DNA from: JBAZDV01 sp041669745
Lineage (GTDB): Archaea; Thermoplasmatota; Thermoplasmata; Methanomassiliicoccales; Methanomethylophilaceae
NCBI GenBank assembly: GCA_041669745.1
Contig: JBAYAO010000018.1
Location: forward strand, 1-19,351
DNA length: 19,351 nucleotides
Direction of reading: 5' to 3'
Of this stretch, positions 6,781-13,254 are shown piece after piece. The notes under the pieces are model-generated. The model searched no databases. It was given only the letters and a program-made list of their open reading frames with translations, and was not told the origin of the DNA. A program made the translations under genes and the position numbers. Position 1 is the stretch's first letter; each line of letters begins with the position of its first letter.

Positions 6781-9332
6781 GTTACGAAACTATTGAAGAA
6801 CTTCCGTCAGCAGTGCGTAAGGCATTCTCTGTCGAAGACCAGGTCATATGGATGGAGCAGTATAATATTGCACTCGCTCAATTGAAAGCAGACCATGATA
6901 AAGAGCCCATTATCGACCCCGAGTTCACAGACTACGACAGAGCAAGCATCTCAGCATGGCAACATTGTATGGATGTAGATTCATCCCGTTCATTCATGGC
7001 TCAGGTTACAGCCCAAGTCATAGATTCAGATAACGAGATAGCATACGTAGACGATTATCTTAGATTCAAGAAAGCATTTCTGATAGATGGGGGAATGGGA
7101 CAGGCACAACATACATCTGTTCCTGCATACACTATTTGGAATATTGAGAAAGGCGAAGACCCCAAGACAGGTCAGCCCTCGATCATAGCGTACGGTAACT
7201 TCTATCGTGATGGATACACGTACGACAGAGAATGGGCCTATTTCCTCAATGGCAGGAACGAGTTCTCGATAGGTTCATCTGTCAAGAGGGAAAGAGAATG
7301 TTCAGAGACAGAATGTCATAACAAACTTGAGCCTCTTCAATGGTTCGAAGTCTCCAACGTGCAGAAAGGAGCCAACCCACGTACGGGTGTGTTATCACTT
7401 CACATCCCACAGGGAGAGGGCGATGATTCTAAGGTCAAATATCTCGATACTACTGTTAATCTTGCGTTTAAAGCATATCACGATACAGGCGAATGTCCTA
7501 TCAAGCTCAAATATAAAGCTTTCAAAGAGGAACTCGAAGAAAAATACAATATCGAGACCCTTTGGTTCGGTGAGGGCATAGAACTCTCAGGAACCGACCT
7601 TGAACGGGCGCAGGAGCTAATAAGGTCATATTACGGTGAGGAATACCTCTCACAGATACTTTTCGATTTAAACCCCGATTCCGTGCCATCACAGACCATT
7701 TTGTTCAGAGACACTCTCGGGGATGTTGATGATAAGGACGTTATGTCGCTTATCCTTGACGAGTTGGAAGCTATTGACGGTTACAATCTCGCAATATCTA
7801 AAATAAAGAACTCGGAAGAACTCTCTTCTGAGAACAAAGATAAAGTCATCTCTCAGTTCAATGAGATAATCAATGACGAGGCTGACCACGCACGCATTCT
7901 GTATAGATTGTATTTACAGGGATTCAGAGACTTCGTCCCCGTAGAAGAGGATGCAAAGAAAGGTGATTGTCCGGCAGGTCAGCATGAGCATGCAGGCATA
8001 GTAGGATGTCACGATATCACCAGAAATCACGAGACAGAACTTCGTAACATAGGGTCAGATCAATTAGACCTTACAGATGAAGATGTCGATGTGAACAGAC
8101 TCAGAAGTCTTAGCACTCCAAAACTGCAAGCTATCGTCACAGCGATAGCCACTGCAATTCGGAAATATGACACGGAATCTGTTGACAGGTTCATGTCATC
8201 CACAATGGGTAAGGAATTCGTACTGATGATTTTAGAACTGAAAGCACGCAAGAACCTTACAAAGGAGAATGAAAGTATGAACGAAGAAGTAGATACAAAA
8301 GAGGCAGAAATGCCTACTAAGGGTATGTCTGATCCTGATGCGGTCAAATCCGAAGTAACCGAAACAGTTACCGAAGATGCGACCAAAGAAGAATTTGATA
8401 TCGCTTCTTCTTCGGCCAATGCCTACACTATCCTCGCTGCACTTAACACCAAGATCGATATGCTGGTCGCAACCATAAAGGGAATCAACTCTTCTCTCGC
8501 GGTTCAGGGCGGTTCTCAGCAGTCTATCTCGGAGGCCGTTTCTGACGCTATCGAGGGCATCTCTGCTCCCGGCAACGAGGAAATTCCTGCTCTGGGGGCA
8601 GGGGCAGAGGAGAAAGAGGTCGAAGAGGTCGAAGAGAAGGAGATGCCCGAAGGTGTCGAAGGCGAAGAGAAAGAAGAGGTCAAAGAGACTTCCGATTCCG
8701 AAGAAGAGCCGAAAGGCGATGACGAAGAGGAAAAGAAGGAAGAAGAGACCACCGAGGACAAATCCGAAGACGGCAAGACCGAGGAAAAGACCGAAGAAAA
8801 GCCTAAAGAAGAATCCAAAGAAGCTCCGCCTTTCGAGAAGAAGAAAGAGGAGAAGGATGCCGAGAAAGGGGAATCCATTCAGGACGTTACCGAGACAATA
8901 ATGTCTGTAAAGGAAGAAACATCCGATGCAGGCGAGTCACCTATCGTTAAAAGCGAAAAGGAAGAGGTAATTGACGGAAAGATACCCGAAGCAACGGAAT
9001 CCGAAAAAGGATGCGAAATGAAAGCTGAAGCCGATGAAGCTCCTGCTCTCAAGGCAGACCCTGACTCTTTCGATGCATATTACGCCAGACTTGATGCTCT
9101 TAAAGCAGAAGGTGTGACCGTATCTTATGCGGGAACACAGGGTTCTATTTCCTCCGAAGTTTCTATCAAATCAGACAAAGCAGAAGTGGTCATCGTAAAG
9201 CCTACTGATGTAGTCGTGTCCAATGACCCTATCGGCGCAGATTCGATCAAGACCTATTCAGCTATGGAATTGGTAGAAATGAGTGGAAAACAAACACCTG
9301 AAACAATTTTAGAATATATGAGGAGATGCTAA
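6777..9332 (+). CDS. ChaB / XkdF-like prohead protease / half-ferritin / scaffold multidomain protein
   Basis: This 851-aa protein likely scaffolds and then matures the procapsid. Residues 1-65 resemble ChaB (YETIEELPSAV, then QYNIALAQL and AWQHC). About 66-205 resemble the XkdF/S78-type prohead protease: H112 in QAQHTSVP, candidate nucleophile S164 in EFSIGSSVKR, and the family-typical EVSNVQKGANPRTG (181-194). About 322-380 hold a ferritin-like helix pair, with E329-x6-Y336 and DE368-x2-H371. A Cys/His motif lies at 398-412 (C398, H403, H405, C411, H412). From about 501 the protein becomes scaffold-like, with an extremely Glu/Lys-rich stretch at about 608-700 and a folded C-terminal piece. 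Start: GGAGGG (6763-6768), 8 nt upstream. It sits between portal and major capsid protein, the usual place for protease and scaffold. The catalytic assignment is by motif only. Confidence 0.82.
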   Translation: MSYETIEELPSAVRKAFSVEDQVIWMEQYNIALAQLKADHDKEPIIDPEFTDYDRASISAWQHCMDVDSSRSFMAQVTAQVIDSDNEIAYVDDYLRFKKAFLIDGGMGQAQHTSVPAYTIWNIEKGEDPKTGQPSIIAYGNFYRDGYTYDREWAYFLNGRNEFSIGSSVKRERECSETECHNKLEPLQWFEVSNVQKGANPRTGVLSLHIPQGEGDDSKVKYLDTTVNLAFKAYHDTGECPIKLKYKAFKEELEEKYNIETLWFGEGIELSGTDLERAQELIRSYYGEEYLSQILFDLNPDSVPSQTILFRDTLGDVDDKDVMSLILDELEAIDGYNLAISKIKNSEELSSENKDKVISQFNEIINDEADHARILYRLYLQGFRDFVPVEEDAKKGDCPAGQHEHAGIVGCHDITRNHETELRNIGSDQLDLTDEDVDVNRLRSLSTPKLQAIVTAIATAIRKYDTESVDRFMSSTMGKEFVLMILELKARKNLTKENESMNEEVDTKEAEMPTKGMSDPDAVKSEVTETVTEDATKEEFDIASSSANAYTILAALNTKIDMLVATIKGINSSLAVQGGSQQSISEAVSDAIEGISAPGNEEIPALGAGAEEKEVEEVEEKEMPEGVEGEEKEEVKETSDSEEEPKGDDEEEKKEEETTEDKSEDGKTEEKTEEKPKEESKEAPPFEKKKEEKDAEKGESIQDVTETIMSVKEETSDAGESPIVKSEKEEVIDGKIPEATESEKGCEMKAEADEAPALKADPDSFDAYYARLDALKAEGVTVSYAGTQGSISSEVSIKSDKAEVVIVKPTDVVVSNDPIGADSIKTYSAMELVEMSGKQTPETILEYMRRC
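8277..9332 (+). CDS. Putative separate scaffold protein from an internal in-frame start
   Basis: Within the protease gene, AAAGGAG (8261-8267) lies 9 nt before an in-frame ATG at 8277 (codon 501). Translation from here would give a 351-aa protein made only of the acidic, presumably coiled scaffold and the C-terminal piece. Making scaffold from an internal start in the protease gene is established for lambda (C and Nu3). The ribosome site is as good as those of independent genes in this window, for example AGGAG before the capsid gene. Supported by sequence, unproven; an ordinary internal purine run in a Glu/Lys-rich gene could mimic a ribosome site, although this site lies upstream of the richest part. 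Confidence 0.55.
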   Translation: MNEEVDTKEAEMPTKGMSDPDAVKSEVTETVTEDATKEEFDIASSSANAYTILAALNTKIDMLVATIKGINSSLAVQGGSQQSISEAVSDAIEGISAPGNEEIPALGAGAEEKEVEEVEEKEMPEGVEGEEKEEVKETSDSEEEPKGDDEEEKKEEETTEDKSEDGKTEEKTEEKPKEESKEAPPFEKKKEEKDAEKGESIQDVTETIMSVKEETSDAGESPIVKSEKEEVIDGKIPEATESEKGCEMKAEADEAPALKADPDSFDAYYARLDALKAEGVTVSYAGTQGSISSEVSIKSDKAEVVIVKPTDVVVSNDPIGADSIKTYSAMELVEMSGKQTPETILEYMRRC

Positions 9333-9333
9333 A

Positions 9334-10629
9334 ATGGCATATGGAATAACAAATGACGGACTCTTTCAGATGGGTTCCACCATGGATGCGGTCAATAACC
9401 TTTCATGGGGAAAGGATGCCCAGTCTTATGACGCAATGAAATCAGCCGGTGCAGGAATTTCGATCTCTACCACCGGTGCAGCGAATGCAATTTACGGACC
9501 AATGCTCCACCTGTTGCCTTACATGAAGCACAACACTATGGCTGTGCTCGGTGAGAAACCTTACAAGACAGGTCAGAGATTCCAGGTATCACTTTCACTC
9601 GGTAAGGGTGATTCTACTGGTATCGTGAGAGGTGGATATCCTACTGCGGCCACGCTTGGAACTTACGCACAGGTTGAAATGCCTTACAAGCTTTCTGCAA
9701 TAAGGAGACTTATGACCCTTGGTGCGATGGAGATCGGAGATAAGAATATCGATGATATCACCACATGGGAACAGTTCTTCAAAGCAGAAGGAGAGACCTG
9801 GATGTGGTCACAGAACAATGACCTTCTCAGACGTATCGAGGACGCGCCCATCGTAGGTAACGGAAACGCACCTATTGGCGTTACAGGAACCACACAGACC
9901 AGCGAACGTGTAGGATTCGAATCCATTGACAGGATTATCTCCAATGGTACTGAGGCAACATTCCTCCCTAACGGATACGCAGTTCCTTGGGTAGCAGATC
10001 CTGAATACGCAGGTTCTAATTCACAGATGGCAACCTATCGTGACCCCTCTGCAACTGGATTCGTTCAGAACTCCAGCTTCGACTGTTACGTAGACTCTAA
10101 CTACACAACAGGCACCACATCAGGAGCTGCAACACTCAGGCCTCTCACTATCGACATGCTCGACAGTATGTTCATGGGTGTAATGCCTTATTGGGAGAAT
10201 AACCGTTCTTCAGGAAAAACAGTCATTACCAGATACGATACTATTCAGAAGATTCAGGGACTTGTTAATCCCCTCCAGCGTTTCATCGGCTCAGAATTCG
10301 TTCAGACCGGCGTCAACGGTGTGTCCACAGTAGAAGGACGCGGAGCAGGATTCCAGGTATCTACTTATAACGGTGTACCTCTCGTACCTGATCTCCAGGT
10401 CAATGGCGGAACTGCAGCAGATGCTGATAGCGGTGTCGGACGTATCTATATGATCAATCAGGATGCTCTGTATATGGGTGTTCTCAGGCAGCCTATGATT
10501 ACTGTTTCCGATAACAGCATCGTAAATAACCAGTATGTCAGACTGGCAGATTTCAACAAACTCGGAGAGACTCAGGTTTCTGGAAGCATGAGTTTCAAGG
10601 GTCTTGGAAAGATTATACACCTTTCATAA
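9334..10629 (+). CDS. Major capsid protein (HK97 fold, predicted)
   Basis: This 431-aa protein directly follows the protease/scaffold gene with a good ribosome site (AGGAG at 9321-9325, 8 nt spacer) and is followed by a strong terminator, as expected for the most highly expressed virion protein. The N-terminal 50 residues look like a flexible arm. The body contains a P-loop/E-loop-like region (KPYKTGQRFQVSLSLGKGD, about 75-93), a long helix around 136-170 (DITTWEQFFKAEGETWMWSQNNDLLRRIE), Thr/Ser/Gly-rich beta regions, and a C-terminal GVLRQPMITVSD and FNKLGETQVSGSMSFKG that fit the end of an A-domain. HK97-type sequences are too divergent to prove by eye; the call rests mainly on position, length, composition and expression signals. 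No Ig-like decoration domain is visible. Confidence 0.85.
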   Translation: MAYGITNDGLFQMGSTMDAVNNLSWGKDAQSYDAMKSAGAGISISTTGAANAIYGPMLHLLPYMKHNTMAVLGEKPYKTGQRFQVSLSLGKGDSTGIVRGGYPTAATLGTYAQVEMPYKLSAIRRLMTLGAMEIGDKNIDDITTWEQFFKAEGETWMWSQNNDLLRRIEDAPIVGNGNAPIGVTGTTQTSERVGFESIDRIISNGTEATFLPNGYAVPWVADPEYAGSNSQMATYRDPSATGFVQNSSFDCYVDSNYTTGTTSGAATLRPLTIDMLDSMFMGVMPYWENNRSSGKTVITRYDTIQKIQGLVNPLQRFIGSEFVQTGVNGVSTVEGRGAGFQVSTYNGVPLVPDLQVNGGTAADADSGVGRIYMINQDALYMGVLRQPMITVSDNSIVNNQYVRLADFNKLGETQVSGSMSFKGLGKIIHLS

Positions 10630-10636
10630 GCAAAAC

Positions 10637-10667
10637 AGGGGGCAACCCCCCTCTTTCTTTTTTTAAT
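10637..10667 (+). terminator. Strong intrinsic-type terminator after the capsid gene
   Basis: A perfect 6-bp stem AGGGGG (10637-10642) / CCCCCT (10647-10652) with loop CAAC is followed by a T-rich tail through 10667 containing TTTCTTTTTTT. It starts 7 nt after the capsid stop codon. It would end the head transcript and insulate the accessory cassette. It resembles the hairpin at 3881 in position and GC stem. Confidence 0.82.
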
Positions 10668-10679
10668 TTACAAAATCAC

Positions 10680-10735
10680 CGAACTAACAGTTTTTCATTA
10701 TTAACCATTGAAGATGTGTCGAATACATTAGTTCG
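10680..10735. repeat. 8-bp inverted repeat with 40-nt interior before the RNA ligase gene
   Basis: CGAACTAA at 10680-10687 is the exact reverse complement of TTAGTTCG at 10728-10735. The repeat lies between the capsid terminator and the RNA ligase promoter (TATA core from 10774), so it could be an operator for a dimeric regulator or a structured RNA end. An 8-bp match over this distance can arise by chance. Confidence 0.4.
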
Positions 10736-10772
10736 TAAGTTAACAAAAAGACAATAAAGCTCTTACACAAAC

Positions 10773-10780
10773 CTTTAATA
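10773..10780 (+). promoter_or_regulatory. TATA box, promoter of the RNA ligase cassette
   Basis: CTTTAATA has its first T 28 nt before the ATG at 10802, and no ribosome site lies between (the sequence is pyrimidine-rich), which indicates a leaderless transcript. It lies after the capsid terminator, so the cassette is transcribed independently of the head genes. Confidence 0.6.
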
Positions 10781-10801
10781 CCTCTTTTTCGATACCAAAT
10801 T

Positions 10802-11725
10802 ATGTTCGATAAATACCAACACGTAGAACGCATCTTTGAAGATAATATAGAACTTCAAGGATTGCTTGATGGAGAGGTAAGTGTTTTCCCTAAATTAGAT
10901 GGTTCTAATCACTGTATTTGGTTCGATGATGATAAGCAGAAAGTAATGTGCGCATCACGCAATAATATTATCTCCGAGGGTTATGACCCTACCAAATTCC
11001 TGCCGTGTATAGCAAGAAATCCTCAACTTGTAGACTTCGTAAAAGCGCACCCCAATCTCCGTTTATTCGGAGAGTACATGACGCCCCATACTCTCAGAAC
11101 ATATAGGGAAGATGTCTGGGGGAATTTCTATGTATTCGATGTTATATCTTATGAATCTCAACGCAACGAAGATAAAGAATATATCTCCAAGACTTACATG
11201 CCTTACGACTACTATTCTCCTATATTCGATAAATGCAACATAAACTATATCAAACGCTTAGGTGTGTACAGCAATCCTACTACTGATGACCTTAAAGCAA
11301 TAGCAGAAGTAGAGAATTGGATGATAGAAGACGACAAAGGCGCAGGAGAAGGTATCGTAGTAAAAAGATACGATTACAAGAACGTCTATGGGCGCACTAC
11401 ATGGGGTAAGATAGTTCGCGAGGAGTTCAAAGCCAAATCACGTTCTCCGAACAAAGGCAGAACTCTTACATACGAAGATAAACTTATCGAGAAGTATCTC
11501 ACACAAGAGTTCATATCTAAAGAGTATCACAAATTCATGGAAGAGCAATCCGAGGGCTGGACAGATAAGTACATCCCTTTGTTCCTCAAATCCTCATATC
11601 AAGAGTTTATCAAAGATAACATCATTACGATCTTAGAAGAGGAGAAGAACCCAACTATAAACACCGGTTCATTGAGAAAGGCGTATTCATCATCTGCAGT
11701 TAGGTATCTCAAGAGGGCGATGTGA
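10802..11725 (+). CDS. ATP-dependent RNA ligase (Rnl2-like nucleotidyltransferase family)
   Basis: This 307-aa protein probably seals RNA strand breaks through a lysyl-AMP intermediate. The nucleotidyltransferase motifs are present in order: motif I KLDGSN at 31-36 (K31 the predicted nucleophile), SRNN at 52-55, motif III FGEY at 89-92, FYVFDV at 109-114, motif IV EGIVVKRY at 183-190, and motif V lysines in KIVREEFKAK at 203-212. The C-terminal about 95 residues (after a polar linker near 213-220) are helical, as in Rnl2-type ligases. It starts the accessory cassette behind its own leaderless promoter and is coupled to the next gene by a TGATG overlap. It appears more AT-rich than the neighbouring capsid gene. 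In phages such ligases repair tRNAs cut by host defence nucleases; that role here is inference, and DNA-nick sealing cannot be excluded. Confidence 0.88.
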   Translation: MFDKYQHVERIFEDNIELQGLLDGEVSVFPKLDGSNHCIWFDDDKQKVMCASRNNIISEGYDPTKFLPCIARNPQLVDFVKAHPNLRLFGEYMTPHTLRTYREDVWGNFYVFDVISYESQRNEDKEYISKTYMPYDYYSPIFDKCNINYIKRLGVYSNPTTDDLKAIAEVENWMIEDDKGAGEGIVVKRYDYKNVYGRTTWGKIVREEFKAKSRSPNKGRTLTYEDKLIEKYLTQEFISKEYHKFMEEQSEGWTDKYIPLFLKSSYQEFIKDNIITILEEEKNPTINTGSLRKAYSSSAVRYLKRAM

Positions 11726-12141
11726 TGGAAGAACGCGCTACGATAGGCAAACGTCTTACACTCACCACAGGTTGCGGTAAGATGCGTATGTTAGTATACT
11801 TCTATAAGGATACAGGGGAGATAGATTGTACATATATAGAGCCGTCACAGTCCGCATTATGTGCTAACTGTATGACAGGACTATCGCGTATGATATCACT
11901 TGCTATCAAGAAGGGCGCAACGATAGATGAAATATGTGACCAATTGAACAGTTGCGGAATATGTCCTGTTTATGCTGTCGCGCGCGCCTCTGGTGACATT
12001 CCGGTGTCTCAGGGCGGTAGTTGTCCTCTAGCATTTGCGATTGCGTTAAAACAAGCTTATGAGGGCTTTAAAGAGGGATTGAAAAATGAACAGAGAACAG
12101 AAGCTCGAAACAGGTATACTAGACCTGATCAAAATCTATAA
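11725..12141 (+). CDS. Stand-alone TSCPD-domain protein
   Basis: This 138-aa protein matches the TSCPD domain best known at the C-terminus of B12-dependent ribonucleotide reductases (NrdJ). Visible family features are TGCGKMRMLVYFYKDTGEID (15-34), GLSRMISLAIKKGATIDEICDQL (52-74), and SQGGSCPLAFAIALKQAYE (95-113), the last matching the SCPDAIAKAL motif in modified form. Cysteines at 17, 46, 49, 71, 77, 80 and 100 suggest metal or redox chemistry. No reductase catalytic domain is attached, so a direct nucleotide-reduction role is not indicated; it might regulate a host enzyme. ATG 11725 overlaps the ligase stop (TGATG), with AGAGGG at 11712-11717 as ribosome site. Domain identity is fairly sure; function unknown. 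Confidence 0.78.
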   Translation: MEERATIGKRLTLTTGCGKMRMLVYFYKDTGEIDCTYIEPSQSALCANCMTGLSRMISLAIKKGATIDEICDQLNSCGICPVYAVARASGDIPVSQGGSCPLAFAIALKQAYEGFKEGLKNEQRTEARNRYTRPDQNL

Positions 12142-12322
12142 TGACAAAGGGATATCTCTCCCACCTTACAATCTTTATCTTCACTATTACTACATCGATA
12201 ATAAAATATTAGAGGAGACAGTCTCCTCATTGATAGATAAGAAGTTTTTGAGGATGAATCACGGGGAGTACATCATTACTAAGAGAGGAACTGAATATAT
12301 TTCATCAGATGATTTCTCCTGA
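12086..12322 (+). CDS. Small winged-helix protein, putative transcription regulator
   Basis: This 78-aa protein appears to be a winged helix-turn-helix: helix LETGILDLIKIYNDKG (7-22), then ILEETVSSLIDKKFLRMN as the second/recognition helices (about 41-58), then a wing EYIITKRGTEYI (61-72), where 'iTkrGteYi' is the familiar wing ending of MarR/PadR-like folds. The ATG at 12086 has GAGGG (12073-12077) 8 nt upstream and overlaps the 3' end of the TSCPD gene by 56 nt. The last 18 nt overlap the end of the convergent minus-strand gene. Probably controls this cassette or the divergent promoter nearby; inferred from position. Confidence 0.68.
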   Translation: MNREQKLETGILDLIKIYNDKGISLPPYNLYLHYYYIDNKILEETVSSLIDKKFLRMNHGEYIITKRGTEYISSDDFS

Positions 12323-12469
12323 CATATCACAAACAGTGGATACCACGCGATATTCACTTTCTATGAGATATTCGCGCCCGCATAATTCGCATCTCCCCAC
12401 AGTCTCGCCTTCACAGCACACATCGGCAGAGCACATAGCTCCGCACTCTGTACAAATCCATTGGACCAT
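12305..12469 (-). CDS. 54-aa zinc-ribbon protein, only minus-strand gene
   Basis: This 54-aa protein (MVQWICTECGAM...) has a CTEC-x17-CELC zinc ribbon (C6, C9, C27, C30) with extra cysteines at 13, 18, 19 and 47. The start at 12469 is chosen because the minus strand has GTTTTTATATCAC at 12500-12488, 30 nt upstream; an in-frame ATG at 12502 would lie inside that promoter. No ribosome site is present, in line with a leaderless message. It is convergent with the winged-helix gene and divergent from the transglutaminase-like gene, sharing a 75-nt promoter region with the latter. A small zinc-ribbon regulator is plausible; the function is unknown. Confidence 0.65.
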   Translation of the reverse strand: MVQWICTECGAMCSADVCCEGETVGRCELCGREYLIESEYRVVSTVCDMSGEII

Positions 12470-12487
12470 GAGTATAAGATAAATGAT

Positions 12488-12500
12488 GTGATATAAAAAC
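12488..12500 (-). promoter_or_regulatory. Minus-strand leaderless promoter (conserved motif)
   Basis: Read on the minus strand the sequence is GTTTTTATATCAC, close to the TTTTAATATCAC seen in plus-strand promoters. Its first T is 30 nt from the ATG at 12469. The same spacing on the opposite strand is good support that the motif is a true promoter. Confidence 0.6.
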
Positions 12501-12513
12501 ACAGTTTATCATC

Positions 12514-12528
12514 CTTTTTAATATCACC
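12514..12528 (+). promoter_or_regulatory. Leaderless promoter for the transglutaminase-like gene
   Basis: CTTTTTAATATCACC starts 31 nt before the ATG at 12545, with no ribosome site between. It forms a divergent pair with the promoter at 12488-12500(-); the two cores are 13 nt apart, so polymerase loading on the two strands may compete. Confidence 0.65.
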
Positions 12529-12544
12529 TTAGAAATGTACCATC

Positions 12545-13243
12545 ATGATCGAAGCGATTCTGTGGATTGTATTGGTCGGGCTGGTAGTATTCCTTATTTT
12601 AGGTGGAATATTCATGGTCATTCCGTACATACACAAAAAGACACTTTGGTGCGTCTGCAAGTTCAAACTATATTTCGCATCAAAACCCGACTATGAATCA
12701 TCTCCTTATTATAAGATGTACCCCAAGACATCAGCTTGTTCTACATCTGGACAGTACACCACAATAGATGATCCCATTATCAAGAAGATAGCTGACGAAC
12801 TGAATGGACAGATGTCGATACTTACACCGAGAGCAAAAGCAGAAGCACTTCTTGCATTCGTACAACAGACCAAAAGGTATCAATACGATAAAGATAATTA
12901 TGGTAAGAACGAACAGTGGGTTCTTCCTATCAATACACTGAGAAGAAGATATGCCGATTGTGAAGATGTCGCGTTATTGTACGCAGCTCTCTGTTATCAT
13001 TGCGGATTGGATGTTAAGGTCGTGTGTATGACAGGACATCTGGCCGCAGCTGTATATACAGGCGATAAGATTGGGTTCGGACATACAATAGATGGTAAGA
13101 AATATCTTTATGCAGAGCCTACCGGAGCATTCCCCATTCTCGGAGTACATTTGTATTACGGAAGGGAGATGTACAACTATTGTTCACCGACAGAACCTAC
13201 CGATTGGTTCAAGAGAATTTTGGAATATAAAGAGCAATGGTAA
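12545..13243 (+). CDS. Membrane-anchored transglutaminase-like cysteine protease/transferase
   Basis: This 232-aa protein begins with a hydrophobic segment (about 4-28: ILWIVLVGLVVFLILGGIFM) that should anchor it in the membrane, or act as an uncleaved signal, followed by basic residues (HKKT). The rest resembles a transglutaminase-like papain-fold domain: RAKAEALLAFVQQTKRYQYD (96-115), the nucleophile in RYADCEDVALLYAALC (C139), the histidine in MTGHLAAAVY (H165), and an acidic third residue in YLYAEPTG (E191, where Asp is more usual). Such enzymes cleave or cross-link peptides. Candidate roles are cell-envelope breakdown for exit or entry, or virion maturation. It has its own leaderless promoter and lies between the accessory cassette and the neck genes. 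Fold call fairly good, substrate unknown. Confidence 0.75.
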   Translation: MIEAILWIVLVGLVVFLILGGIFMVIPYIHKKTLWCVCKFKLYFASKPDYESSPYYKMYPKTSACSTSGQYTTIDDPIIKKIADELNGQMSILTPRAKAEALLAFVQQTKRYQYDKDNYGKNEQWVLPINTLRRRYADCEDVALLYAALCYHCGLDVKVVCMTGHLAAAVYTGDKIGFGHTIDGKKYLYAEPTGAFPILGVHLYYGREMYNYCSPTEPTDWFKRILEYKEQW

Positions 13244-13254
13244 ACTTTTTCCCC

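Noticed and set aside
8516..8901. Ser-rich minus-strand and Lys/Arg-rich plus-strand frames in the acidic scaffold region
   Set aside because: These are shadows of GAA/GAG/AAG codon repetition in the scaffold; composition explains both.
12470..12502. Longer start (ATG 12502) for the minus-strand zinc-ribbon gene
   Set aside because: It would overlap the TATA box and add an atypical hydrophobic leader; the ATG at 12469 has the correct promoter spacing.
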